Source of the DNA: a bacterium | Lineage (GTDB): Bacteria; Verrucomicrobiota; Verrucomicrobiia; Limisphaerales; J093 | Direction: 5' to 3' | DNA length: 64,000 nucleotides | Assembly: GCA_021780105.1 (NCBI GenBank) | Contig: JAJXZJ010000030.1 | Coordinates: forward strand, 29,993 to 93,992 | Shown here: piece by piece, positions 9,574-17,133 of the stretch | Layout: every line of letters begins with the position of its first letter | Position numbering within the stretch: the first letter of the stretch is position 1 | Notes under the pieces: generated by a model | The model's database searches: none | What the model was told of the DNA's origin: nothing | What the model saw: only the letters and a program-made list of their open reading frames with translations | Position numbers and translations under genes: made by a program

Positions 9574-9901
9574 GCGGTCGCGCCATACGCCCGCCGCCCC
9601 GGCGCCGGGGACTTCGGGAGTGCTCTGCCGGCGGTGCGAACATCTGAATCTGATCGTGGACGAGCGTTGCGGCCGATGCGGCGCCGAACTCTATGTGCCT
9701 TGCCCGGCGTGCGGCCATCGCAACCGAAGCGTTTACGATCTGTGCCGCAAGTGCGACGCGAAGTTGCGGCCCCGCCTGGTTGACCGGCTGCTCCCCTCAC
9801 GCCATTCCCGGCACCCGTTTCGCCGGTTTCTCCGGTTGATCCTAAAACCGCTGGGCATCACCCTGGGGCGCGCTGGCGATGGGGGGACCTGCTCTACTTG
9901 A
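9563..9901 (+). CDS. Double zinc-ribbon protein encoded between tolQ and tolR
   Basis: 112 residues from the ATG at 9563 (a second ATG is adjacent at 9566), overlapping the 3' end of tolQ by 11 bases, so translation is probably coupled. Two identical-spacing metal modules lie in tandem, each C-x2-C-x10-C-x2-C: CRRC...CGRC and CPAC...CRKC, both expected to bind zinc. This is the double zinc-ribbon (DZR) layout. The N-terminus is Pro/Ala-rich and disordered-looking. The C-terminal 45 residues are strongly basic with an amphipathic or hydrophobic stretch (RRFLRLILKPLGITLG). No enzyme motif is seen. Zinc ribbons of this kind usually mediate protein or nucleic-acid contacts; its place inside a Tol operon is unusual. 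Confidence 0.8.
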   Translation: MMSERSRHTPAAPAPGTSGVLCRRCEHLNLIVDERCGRCGAELYVPCPACGHRNRSVYDLCRKCDAKLRPRLVDRLLPSRHSRHPFRRFLRLILKPLGITLGRAGDGGTCST

Positions 9902-9944
9902 TTGACCGCCACCACTGACGGAGCGAGACTCCGGCCACGATTCG

Positions 9945-10364
9945 ATGCGCCGCTTCTCACAACGCAACTCGCTCGTCACGCTGAGCGACATCAACATCAC
10001 GCCGCTGCTGGATCTGGCGTTTGTGCTGCTCATCATCTTTGTCATCACCACGCCGCTGCTCGACCAAAGCATTGACATCAAGCTGCCCGAAGGCGGCCGC
10101 GCCAGCACCAAGGTTGAACGCGATGACCTCCGCGTCATCGAAATTGATCGGACGGGCCGCTACAAATATGATCGTCACTTCGTCAGCCTTGATGAACTGG
10201 AACAGGCGCTGGTGCGGGCGCACGAGGCTAACCCGGACATCATCGTCGTCGTCCGCTGCGACAAGCAGGCATTCGTCAATTATTTCTATCAGGTCTATGA
10301 CCGCTGCATTCGCAACGGCATCCGGAACCTGAGCCTCAAGACCGAGCCGCCGGGCCGCTCATGA
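9945..10364 (+). CDS. tolR: ExbD/TolR family protein
   Basis: 139 residues. A short cytoplasmic N-terminus leads into one membrane helix with the ExbD/TolR signature (ITPLLDLAFVLLIIFVITTP, about 18-37). The Asp in LLDLAFVLL is the proton-path residue of the family. A periplasmic domain follows (IDIKLPEGG, then a C-terminal alpha/beta part). It partners TolQ. Its stop overlaps the start of the next gene (ATGA). Confidence 0.92.
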   Translation: MRRFSQRNSLVTLSDINITPLLDLAFVLLIIFVITTPLLDQSIDIKLPEGGRASTKVERDDLRVIEIDRTGRYKYDRHFVSLDELEQALVRAHEANPDIIVVVRCDKQAFVNYFYQVYDRCIRNGIRNLSLKTEPPGRS

Positions 10365-11290
10365 ACCGCCTTCAGCGCAAATGCTTTCTCGCCTCCGCCG
10401 CCCTGCACGGTCTGCTCCTGCTGTTGTTGGCGACGGGCGCAGCCTTTGTCGCTTCCCGAACACCACCGGTGGATTCGATGGCCATCCTCACCTACGTGCC
10501 GGACGCGCTGGTGGACGCGGCAGTCAGCGGCGGCGGCGAACCGGTGACGGCGCCGCAGCCGCCGGCCAAGGCCCAGCCGCCCGCCGTTCAGTCCGCGCCG
10601 CCTCCGCCGCAGACGTTGCCACCGCCCCGGCCGGTCAAACCGCAAGTTCGTCCTGAGCTGCAACCGCCGCCGGAGAAAGTGGTCAAACCGGCGAAACCCG
10701 AGCCGGAACCCGACCGTGCCAGCGCGGAGGGCACCCGCAAGGTGACGCCGCCGAAGACCCATCGCGTGGAACTGGATCGCAGCGAGCTGACGCGCACGAT
10801 CCGCACAACCAAGCCGCCGCCCAAGGAGGACCCGGCCCTTGCCGAAGTCCGCGCGGCAGCCGAGGCGGCCGAGCAGTCCCGGCGCATTGCCGCGGCGCGC
10901 CAGAGCCGCATCAACAGTATCGTGTCCGGCATTCAGAGCCGGCTGACCTCCACGACCACCATCACCTCGCCTGGTCCCGGCGGTGGCGGGGTGAGCTATG
11001 CGAACTACGGCCTGTTCGTCCGCAGCGTGTATGAACTGGCCTGGCAGCCACCGCAGGAAATGGCCAACGACACCGCCACGGCCACCGCCCGCATCGTCAT
11101 CGCCCGCGACGGCCACATTGTTTCCGCCGACCTCGTCACGTCATCCGGCATCGCGCCGCTCGACAAATCCGTAAACGCCGCGCTCAAGCGCGTGACCACC
11201 ATCGGCCGGCCGTTCCCGGCAGGCGCGACCGAGGAAACCCGCACTTTCTTCATTGATTTCAACCTGCAATCCAAACGTCACCTCGGATGA
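10361..11290 (+). CDS. TonB/TolA-type energy-transducing protein
   Basis: 309 residues. A short N-terminal cytoplasmic tail and one membrane anchor (about 12-32) are followed by a long Pro-rich then charged linker (about 60-190: PPPPQTLPPPRPVKPQ, PPEKVVKPAKPEPEPD, then the Ala/Arg/Glu-rich AEVRAAAEAAEQSRR). The C-terminal domain of about 95 residues has the TonB/TolA fold signature (WQPPQEMANDTATATARIVI and SSGIAPLDKSVNAALKRV). In this operon it most likely plays the TolA role, bridging TolQR to TolB/Pal. By sequence alone it is TonB-C-like. It overlaps tolR and tolB by four bases each. Confidence 0.85.
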   Translation: MNRLQRKCFLASAALHGLLLLLLATGAAFVASRTPPVDSMAILTYVPDALVDAAVSGGGEPVTAPQPPAKAQPPAVQSAPPPPQTLPPPRPVKPQVRPELQPPPEKVVKPAKPEPEPDRASAEGTRKVTPPKTHRVELDRSELTRTIRTTKPPPKEDPALAEVRAAAEAAEQSRRIAAARQSRINSIVSGIQSRLTSTTTITSPGPGGGGVSYANYGLFVRSVYELAWQPPQEMANDTATATARIVIARDGHIVSADLVTSSGIAPLDKSVNAALKRVTTIGRPFPAGATEETRTFFIDFNLQSKRHLG

Positions 11291-12480
11291 AACCCGCGTT
11301 CTTCATGATTCGTTCCCTGCTTGCCACCACCGTCCTGGTTTGTCTGGCCGCCGCCCTCGGCGCGGACGACGAACACCTCACGATCACCGCCGAAGCCACC
11401 GCCACCCAGCCGCCGATTCCCATCACCCTGGTGGGTTACACCGGCGAGGCCGAGAGCGTGCTGCGGTTCGATCTTTACGTCGCAGGCTTCAAGTTGGTCG
11501 GCGGAAACGAGTCGCCGCAATACGAATTGAAAGGCGCCAACAACGGCCAGGTGGAAGGCCGGCTGACGGATGCGATCAACAAGACCGTCAAGTTCGCCAA
11601 GGCCTTCAGCGGCGGCACGACGCGCAGCCAGGCGCACGCCCTGGCCGACGCCGTGGTCCAGGCCGTCACCGGCGTGGCGGGGATTGCCGGCGGCAAAATC
11701 GCCTTCAAGGTGCAACGCAACGGCACCACCGGCCCCGGCGAAGTTTACGTGGCCGATTACGACGGACACAACGCCACCGCCGTGACGCACGACAACGCCA
11801 TCGTCGCCGACCCGTGCTGGATACCGGGTCGCCGCGCGCTCATTTACAACACCTACAAATTCGGCAATCCGGACATCATCATGCATGACTTGAGCACCGG
11901 CGCGCGATCCGTGGTGGCGCGCTACGCCGGGTCGAACATCAGTCCGGCCGCGTCGCCGGACGGCCGGCACGTCGCCATGATTCTCAGCAAGGGCGGCAGC
12001 CCGGATGTGTATGTGGCGAACATTGATGGCTCCGGCCTGCGCCAGCTTACGCACACGCCGGAGGACGAGTCGTCGCCATGCTGGTCACCGGACGGCCGTT
12101 GGATTTGCTTCGCCACCCGGATGGAGCACCGCCGTGTGCTGGCGAAGATTTCCGTGGATGGCGGGGCGGTACGCCGGATCACCGCCAACCTGGGCATCAA
12201 TCCCACCGAGCCGGACTGGTCGCCGGACGGCAAGCAGATCGCCTTCACGTCACAAGCGGGGAAGTATTTCCGGATTTGCGTCGTGCCGGCGCAGGGCGGG
12301 GACGCGCGGATTCTCGCGGACGGCCAGGATCCGGCTTGGGCGGCGAATTCCCGGACACTGATTTTCAATCGCATGGTGGGCGGGCGGAGCGTTCTGTCTT
12401 TGCTTGACGTGCCTACCAAACAGAACAAGGATGTGCCCCTGACGATCGGCAACTGCTCACAGCCCAGTTGGGCAAAATAA
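11287..12480 (+). CDS. tolB: Tol-Pal system periplasmic beta-propeller protein TolB
   Basis: 397 residues with a signal peptide (about 1-25, ending in AAALGA). The N-terminal alpha/beta domain (about 26-160) is followed by a beta-propeller made of TolB/PD40 repeats: GPGEVYVADYDG, SNISPAASPDGRHVAMILSK, SSPCWSPDGRWICFATR and TEPDWSPDGKQIAFTSQ. TolB binds Pal and is displaced by TolA. The ATGA overlap with the upstream gene and the 28-base gap to pal indicate one operon. Confidence 0.93.
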   Translation: MKPAFFMIRSLLATTVLVCLAAALGADDEHLTITAEATATQPPIPITLVGYTGEAESVLRFDLYVAGFKLVGGNESPQYELKGANNGQVEGRLTDAINKTVKFAKAFSGGTTRSQAHALADAVVQAVTGVAGIAGGKIAFKVQRNGTTGPGEVYVADYDGHNATAVTHDNAIVADPCWIPGRRALIYNTYKFGNPDIIMHDLSTGARSVVARYAGSNISPAASPDGRHVAMILSKGGSPDVYVANIDGSGLRQLTHTPEDESSPCWSPDGRWICFATRMEHRRVLAKISVDGGAVRRITANLGINPTEPDWSPDGKQIAFTSQAGKYFRICVVPAQGGDARILADGQDPAWAANSRTLIFNRMVGGRSVLSLLDVPTKQNKDVPLTIGNCSQPSWAK

Positions 12481-12508
12481 TGGTGGTTGACGCCACCTGG
12501 TTACAGAC

Positions 12509-13150
12509 ATGAAACGCGCGACTTTCCTCAGCTATCTCGTGGCCGGCACAGTGCTTACCTTGGTCGGTGCGGGCTGCAAGCATCCCCAGACTCCGGTCAC
12601 GCCGATTCCGGCGGCCAAGACCATCCGGGTTCCGGGACCATCCAACCCTGTCGTCAACAACGCCGGTGGCAACGTGAATCCGGGCACGGCGGGCACGGTG
12701 GCGCCGCCGGAAAATCCAAACGCCAATCAGGTCAAGAATGTCGCGGCCGGTGGCGGCCAGGAGGGCAGCCTTGCCGACATCGAGGGCATGACGCCGGACA
12801 CGAATCATTTTGCCGGGCAGACGGTGCATTTCGACTTTGACAGTTTCGTTGTCAAGACCAGCGAGCACGCAAACGTGGAGGCGGTCGGCGACGAACTGAA
12901 GGCCAAACCCGAGGACAAGCTGATGATTGACGGCCATTGCGACGAACGCGGCACCGAGGAGTACAATCGCGCGCTCGGCGAGCGCCGGGCGCTGGCCTTG
13001 CGCGAGTATCTGGTCCGTTACGGTGTTGCGCCGGATCGCGTCTTCACCCGCAGCTTCGGCAAGGACATGCCGGTGGATCCAGGCCACAACGAGGATGCCT
13101 GGGCCAAGAACCGCCGCGGCGAGTTCATCCTGCTTTTGCCCAAGCAATAG
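12509..13150 (+). CDS. pal: Peptidoglycan-associated lipoprotein Pal (OmpA C-terminal domain)
   Basis: 213 residues. The signal ends in a lipobox-like LVGAGC with Cys23 as the probable lipidated residue; the -3 residue is Gly, so the box is imperfect. A low-complexity Asn/Pro/Gly linker spans about 24-95. The OmpA-like peptidoglycan-binding domain spans about 108-213, with VHFDFDSFVVK, DGHCDERGTEEYN (the NxxD/ERG-type diaminopimelate-binding loop), RALALREYLVRYGV and NRRGEF. It anchors the outer membrane to the wall. Confidence 0.93.
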   Translation: MKRATFLSYLVAGTVLTLVGAGCKHPQTPVTPIPAAKTIRVPGPSNPVVNNAGGNVNPGTAGTVAPPENPNANQVKNVAAGGGQEGSLADIEGMTPDTNHFAGQTVHFDFDSFVVKTSEHANVEAVGDELKAKPEDKLMIDGHCDERGTEEYNRALGERRALALREYLVRYGVAPDRVFTRSFGKDMPVDPGHNEDAWAKNRRGEFILLLPKQ

Positions 13151-13246
13151 CCGGTCAGCCGTCGTCGGTGACTTTCGTTTCGCCACAGTTTTGGTTCTTT
13201 ACTAACCGGAAACCGTGGCTTAACGTTTTCCACGATCTGATTTTTT

Positions 13247-13432
13247 ATGAACAATTTGTTGGCAGTGTGGGGTCTGAGCGGCGGCGAACTCATCGTGGTT
13301 TTGGCCGTCATTCTGATCCTGTTTGGCGCCCGCAAGATCCCCGATTTTGCCAAGGGCCTCGGTCAGGGCATCAAGGAATTCAAGAAAGCCTCCCGTGAAC
13401 CGGAGGACACCACCCCGCCGGCCAAAAGCTGA
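13247..13432 (+). CDS. tatA: Sec-independent translocase protein TatA (copy 1)
   Basis: 61 residues. One membrane helix ([20 protein letters not shown]) runs directly into the amphipathic helix ([19 protein letters not shown]) with the conserved FG hinge of TatA. The tail is very short. It starts 96 bases after pal, and copy 2 begins two bases after its stop. TatA oligomers form the conducting pore of the Tat pathway. Confidence 0.93.
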   Translation: MNNLLAVWGLSGGELIVVLAVILILFGARKIPDFAKGLGQGIKEFKKASREPEDTTPPAKS

Positions 13433-13434
13433 CT

Positions 13435-13779
13435 ATGGCATCTTTGCTGGCAATGCTGGGCTTGAGCGGCGGCGAGTTGATCGTCGTCATGGCCGTCATT
13501 TTGGTGCTGTTTGGCGCGAAGAAGATTCCGGACTTTGCCAAGGGCCTCGGCCAGGGCATCAAGGAGTTCAAGAAGGCCTCCCGCGAGGTGCAGGACGAAC
13601 TGGAACGCGCGGCGTCGGAAGCCAACTCGCCTCCGCCCCCCACCCCGGCGCCGAAGCCGGAGGTCCACGCAGTGGCCCAGACATCCGCAGTTGCTCCCGC
13701 TGGCGCGCCGGAGGCCACCGCCGCCGAAGCCGCTGCGGTTGAGCCACACACGTCCTCGTCTCCGGCCACGAAGGGCTGA
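13435..13779 (+). CDS. tatA: Sec-independent translocase protein TatA/TatB-like (copy 2)
   Basis: 114 residues. The first 47 are nearly identical to copy 1 ([30 protein letters not shown]), so the pair arose by tandem duplication. It carries an extra tail of about 60 residues: a short acidic helix ([13 protein letters not shown]) followed by Pro/Ala-rich sequence. The longer tail could let it take the TatB role in the receptor complex with TatC. That is inference, because the membrane helix is TatA-like and lacks a separate TatB signature. Confidence 0.9.
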   Translation: MASLLAMLGLSGGELIVVMAVILVLFGAKKIPDFAKGLGQGIKEFKKASREVQDELERAASEANSPPPPTPAPKPEVHAVAQTSAVAPAGAPEATAAEAAAVEPHTSSSPATKG

Positions 13780-13806
13780 TTGACACTGCTTCTCCGGTAA
13801 TCTCTC

Positions 13807-14895
13807 ATGGCCGATTCGAGCGAAGCCCCGCGACCGGAGACTCCTGACGCGACGCCAGCCCCTGCCTTGCCGGACCCTTCCCCGGAAGTCAGCGTGGATG
13901 AGGACGAGGAAGGCGGCGGGCCGGTCAAATCCTTCCTCGAACATCTCGAAGACCTCCGGTGGGTCATCATCAAGACGGGCGCGGCCGTGATGATCGCCAT
14001 GGTCGTCTGCCTGCTGGCGGTCAACCAGATCGTCACCATCCTCAAATGGCCGCTGGAGCGCTCGCACCGCGTCCAGTCCATGTTCGACCTGTGGAGCAAG
14101 AAGAACCAGCAGGTCACCGTCTTCCTCGGCACGAACAAGCTGTCATCGTTCTCCACCCAGAACCGCCAGTTTGGCGCGCTGGATCTGGGCACCAATCGCA
14201 ACGTGTTGCTGCAACTCGAACCAGTGCAGATGGACGGCCACCAGTTCCTCGAAATCAAGCCGGCCACCAACCTGCCGCCGGATTTGGCGGCCGGCGGCGG
14301 ACCGGGTTTGATCTTTCTTGATCCGGCGGCCCCGTTCATCTCCTCGCTGCATCTGGCGTTCTTCGCGGGTTTGATTCTCGCCGCGCCATTTGTGTTTTAC
14401 TTCCTCGGGCAGTTCATTGTCCCCGCGCTCCGGTTCAAGGAAAAGAAATACGGCCTGCGCGCCTTCGCCCTCGGGTTGGGGTTGTTCGCCACCGGCGTGT
14501 GTTTCTGCTATTTCGGCATCATGCCGTTCGCCCTGCGGGCGGCCGAGGCTTATTCGCTGTGGATGGGGGTGCAGATGCCGGACTGGCGGGCGGAAACCTA
14601 CTTCAGCTTCGTCACCAAGTTCATGCTCGGCATGGGCCTGGGGTTTGAACTGCCGGTCGTGCTGCTGGCGCTGGTTAAAATCGGCATCCTCGATTACCAG
14701 AAGCTGGCGTCCATGCGCCGCTACATGATCGTCATCAACCTCATCCTGGGCGCGTTGCTCACCACGCCGGAGGTCTTCACCCAACTGCTGATGGCGGTGC
14801 CGCTGCAAGTCCTTTACGAAATCGCCGTCTGGATCGCCTGGTATTGGGAGCGCAAGGAGAAGAAACTCGCCGCCGCGGCCGGCCGCAACGACTAG
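13807..14895 (+). CDS. tatC: Sec-independent translocase protein TatC with a large periplasmic insertion
   Basis: 362 residues against about 250 in most bacteria. The core is clear: SFLEHLEDLRW (the F-x-HL-x-ELR motif) at about 42-52, TM1 at 55-77, and then LDPAAPFISSLHLAFFAGLILAAP leading into TM2, FGIMPFAL, SFVTKFMLGMGLGFELPV and LTTPEVFTQLLMAVPL. Two additions stand out: an acidic N-terminal extension of about 40 residues, and about 80 extra residues (85-166, bases 14059-14304) in the first periplasmic loop, which in E. coli is about 15 residues. TatC recognises twin-arginine signals. It is the last gene of the tatAAC cluster and is followed by a terminator. Confidence 0.93.
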   Translation: MADSSEAPRPETPDATPAPALPDPSPEVSVDEDEEGGGPVKSFLEHLEDLRWVIIKTGAAVMIAMVVCLLAVNQIVTILKWPLERSHRVQSMFDLWSKKNQQVTVFLGTNKLSSFSTQNRQFGALDLGTNRNVLLQLEPVQMDGHQFLEIKPATNLPPDLAAGGGPGLIFLDPAAPFISSLHLAFFAGLILAAPFVFYFLGQFIVPALRFKEKKYGLRAFALGLGLFATGVCFCYFGIMPFALRAAEAYSLWMGVQMPDWRAETYFSFVTKFMLGMGLGFELPVVLLALVKIGILDYQKLASMRRYMIVINLILGALLTTPEVFTQLLMAVPLQVLYEIAVWIAWYWERKEKKLAAAAGRND

Positions 14896-14932
14896 GCCCA
14901 TCCGGCTCGGCCGGTTTGGCGGGAAAGCAAAC

Positions 14933-14961
14933 GGCCCGCCGTTCAGGCGGGCCTTTGTGTT
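14933..14961 (+). terminator. Bidirectional terminator between tatC and efp
   Basis: GGCCCGCC, loop GTTCA, GGCGGGCC, then TTTGTGTT on this strand. On the other strand the same hairpin is followed by GTTTGCTTT, so it can end both converging genes. Confidence 0.85.
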
Positions 14962-14985
14962 CGTTGAGAGAGTCCGGCGACGCGT

Positions 14986-15543
14986 TCAGGCGCGTTCCAT
15001 GTATTTGCCCGTCCGCGTATCAATTTTGATCTTTTCGCCCGTCTTGATGAACAGCGGCACCTGAATCGTGATGCCCGTTTCCAGTGTGACCGGCTTCTGC
15101 ACGTTGTTGGCCGAATCGCCGCGGATACCTTCCGGCGCGTCCTTCACTGTCAGCACCGCCGAAGCCGGCAGTTCGATCGAAACCGCCTTTTCCTCCACGA
15201 ACGTCACCGCCACCGGCATGTTCTCGACCAGGAAGTTCTTCGCGTCGCCCACGATCTCTGACGACAACGTGACCGTCTCGTAAGTCTCCGGATTCGAGAA
15301 GACGTAATCCTCGCCATCCTTGTAGCTGTATTCCATCTTGGTGACGACCATCGGCACGACGTCCACTTTTTCGGTCGAGCTGAAGCGCACGTCGGAAGAC
15401 TTGCCCGTGCGCACGCTGCGCAGGGTGGCCTGGACGAAGGCCCGGAGGTTGCCGGGCGTGCGATGCTGCGCATCCAGCACGACGCAGATGTCGTTATTGT
15501 AAAGAATCGCCATGCCGCGGCGAAGATCGTTCGCTGATACCAT
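14986..15543 (-). CDS. efp: Elongation factor P
   Basis: 185 residues, starting at the ATG at 15543 (upstream in-frame sequence is not EF-P-like). Three beta-barrel domains are evident: an N-terminal KOW-like domain, a central OB domain (YSYKDGEDYVFSNPETYETV) and a C-terminal OB domain (GITIQVPLFIKTGEKIKIDTRTGKY, the EF-P signature). EF-P relieves ribosome stalling at polyproline. The domain I loop reads TPGNLRAF: the tip residue modified in other bacteria (Lys34 in E. coli, Arg32 in Pseudomonas) is Asn32 here. No modification enzyme gene lies in the window. Confidence 0.95.
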   Translation of the reverse strand: MVSANDLRRGMAILYNNDICVVLDAQHRTPGNLRAFVQATLRSVRTGKSSDVRFSSTEKVDVVPMVVTKMEYSYKDGEDYVFSNPETYETVTLSSEIVGDAKNFLVENMPVAVTFVEEKAVSIELPASAVLTVKDAPEGIRGDSANNVQKPVTLETGITIQVPLFIKTGEKIKIDTRTGKYMERA

Positions 15544-15593
15544 AGTCAAAAAAGTAGCGCCGTCCGGGTGCTCCCGGCGACAGCGGGACGGGG

Positions 15594-15621
15594 AAAATAA
15601 CCGATTGCCGCCGCTTGGCAA
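15594..15621 (-). promoter_or_regulatory. Putative promoter of efp
   Basis: On the minus strand: TTGCCA, a 16-base spacer, TATTTT, about 50 bases before the efp ATG. The leader contains a short GC hairpin (CCGGG / CCCGG). Confidence 0.45.
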
Positions 15622-16122
15622 GCGAGGAATTACAGCCAACCGCGGGTGGGTGTCTCTTCATTTCTCGCGGGGTTGAAAACGGTGGGCGGGAAAGGAGGCA
15701 CCCGCGAGCATTGCGCCAGAAAGTTTCCGGACACAGCAGGGCTACGTCGCCGGCCTGACTTCCCAACTGGCCCGGCCGCTTCAACCGGCATTGTGCCTGC
15801 CGACCGGCGGCCGCGATCGGGCCACTGCTAATTGCCTGATGACTCTGACCACCGACGCGTTCTTGAGTTGCCGGACCCGCGGTATGAGTCACGGTTGCGC
15901 TGGGCCTTGTCTTGGCCAAACAACGCCCGCCCGACGGCGGCCAGAGGTTGCACGGCTTGGGGGGAACGTCCAGGCGCTGGCGGCCTGACCCATTCGCGCC
16001 GGCCAAACCGCCGGCCGAAATCGAGGCGAACATGGACCGCCCAGGCGCTTGCCGGGGCGTTGTCATGCCCCCCCGTAAGAAAGTGAAATGCGCCCCGGGG
16101 CGAATTCCGCCCGAAATCGGTG
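15622..16122. other. Intergenic stretch with no recognisable gene
   Basis: About 500 bases between the divergent efp and rplM promoters. Frames in both directions translate to low-complexity sequence without motifs, and I see no tRNA cloverleaf or known RNA core. It is unusually long for a gap between two highly expressed translation genes. Confidence 0.5.
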
Positions 16123-16150
16123 TTGACTTGGCCGTCCGTCTTGCTAGGTT
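16123..16150 (+). promoter_or_regulatory. Promoter of rplM-rpsI
   Basis: TTGACT, a 16-base spacer, TAGGTT, placed 24 bases before the rplM ATG. A purine-rich ribosome binding site (GCGAGAGA) follows. Confidence 0.6.
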
Positions 16151-16173
16151 CGCCCCCTTTGATTTGCGAGAGA

Positions 16174-16608
16174 ATGAAAACGTATCTGCCAAAAGTTGAT
16201 CTGAACGCCCGTAAATGGCATGTGGTGGATGCCGACGGCAAGGTGCTTGGCCGCCTGGCGGTCGAGGTCGCCAATGTTTTGCGCGGCAAAAACAAGCCGG
16301 TGTTCACGCCGCACCTGGACGCGGGCGATTTTGTCGTCGTCATCAACGCCGAGAAAGTGGTCCTGACCGGCAAGAAGGAGACAAACAAATCCTACATGTC
16401 CTACTCCGGCTGGAAGGGCGGCGAAAAATACACCACGGTCGCCCAGGTTCGCGCCCGGCATCCCGAACGCCTGATCATGCACGCCGTCAAGGGCATGATC
16501 CCCAAGAACCGCCTCGGCGACCGCCTGCTGACCAAGCTGAAGGTTTACAGTGGTGGCACGCATCCGCATCAGGCACAGCAACCGGCCCCGTTGACGCTCT
16601 CCAACTAG
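16174..16608 (+). CDS. rplM: 50S ribosomal protein L13
   Basis: 144 residues, the usual L13 length. The start is the ATG at 16174 behind GAGAGA; an upstream in-frame extension is not conserved-looking. Diagnostic motifs are WHVVDADGKVLGRLA, GDFVVVINAEKV, YSGWKGG, ERLIMHAVKGMIPKN and KLKVYSGGTHPHQAQQP. It forms the classic two-gene operon with rpsI, 21 bases downstream. Confidence 0.97.
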   Translation: MKTYLPKVDLNARKWHVVDADGKVLGRLAVEVANVLRGKNKPVFTPHLDAGDFVVVINAEKVVLTGKKETNKSYMSYSGWKGGEKYTTVAQVRARHPERLIMHAVKGMIPKNRLGDRLLTKLKVYSGGTHPHQAQQPAPLTLSN

Positions 16609-16629
16609 CTCGCATCATTTTTCGCATTT

Positions 16630-17025
16630 ATGGCCCAAGTCACTGAATTCCTCGGCACCGGCCGCCGCAAGACGGCCGTCGCCCGCGTTCGTCTCGCGCC
16701 CGGTTCGGGCAAAATCACCGTCAACGGCCGCACCTTCGAGAATTACTTCCCCACCGAAGTTCAGCGTGCGGTCGTCGTGCAGCCGCTCACCTTGACCGAA
16801 ACGGCGGCCAAGTTCGATGTCCACGTCAACGTCGCCGGCGGCGGCCCCGACGGCCAGGCCGGCGCCGTGCGGCACGGCATCTCCCGCGCGCTGCTCAAGG
16901 TGGACACCAACCTGCGGCCCGCGCTCAAGGCGGAGGGTCTGCTCACACGCGACCCGCGCATGAAGGAGCGCAAGAAATACGGCCAGCCCGGCGCGCGCAA
17001 GCGTTTCCAGTTCAGCAAACGCTGA
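16630..17025 (+). CDS. rpsI: 30S ribosomal protein S9
   Basis: 131 residues, usual length. The motifs [29 protein letters not shown] and [20 protein letters not shown] are present, as is the C-terminal [17 protein letters not shown] tail that reaches the P-site tRNA. It lies 21 bases after rplM and is followed by a terminator. Confidence 0.97.
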   Translation: MAQVTEFLGTGRRKTAVARVRLAPGSGKITVNGRTFENYFPTEVQRAVVVQPLTLTETAAKFDVHVNVAGGGPDGQAGAVRHGISRALLKVDTNLRPALKAEGLLTRDPRMKERKKYGQPGARKRFQFSKR

Positions 17026-17042
17026 CCACCCGTTGCCCCTTT

Positions 17043-17071
17043 GCCCTGCGGTCCCCGCCGCAGGGCTTTTT
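17043..17071 (+). terminator. Terminator of rplM-rpsI
   Basis: GCCCTGCGG, six-base loop, CCGCAGGGC, then TTTTT. A textbook intrinsic terminator. Confidence 0.9.
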
Positions 17072-17133
17072 CTTTGGCGCCGCCGCCGGATTCGGAGCTT
17101 GGCGGCCGCGTCATTTCGCGTTAAGAACCGCCC

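Noticed and set aside
15719..15760. RNase P RNA-like stretch (GAAAGTTTCCGGACACAGCA)
   Set aside because: It resembles one conserved RNase P box, but the other conserved boxes and the pairing partners are absent on either strand.
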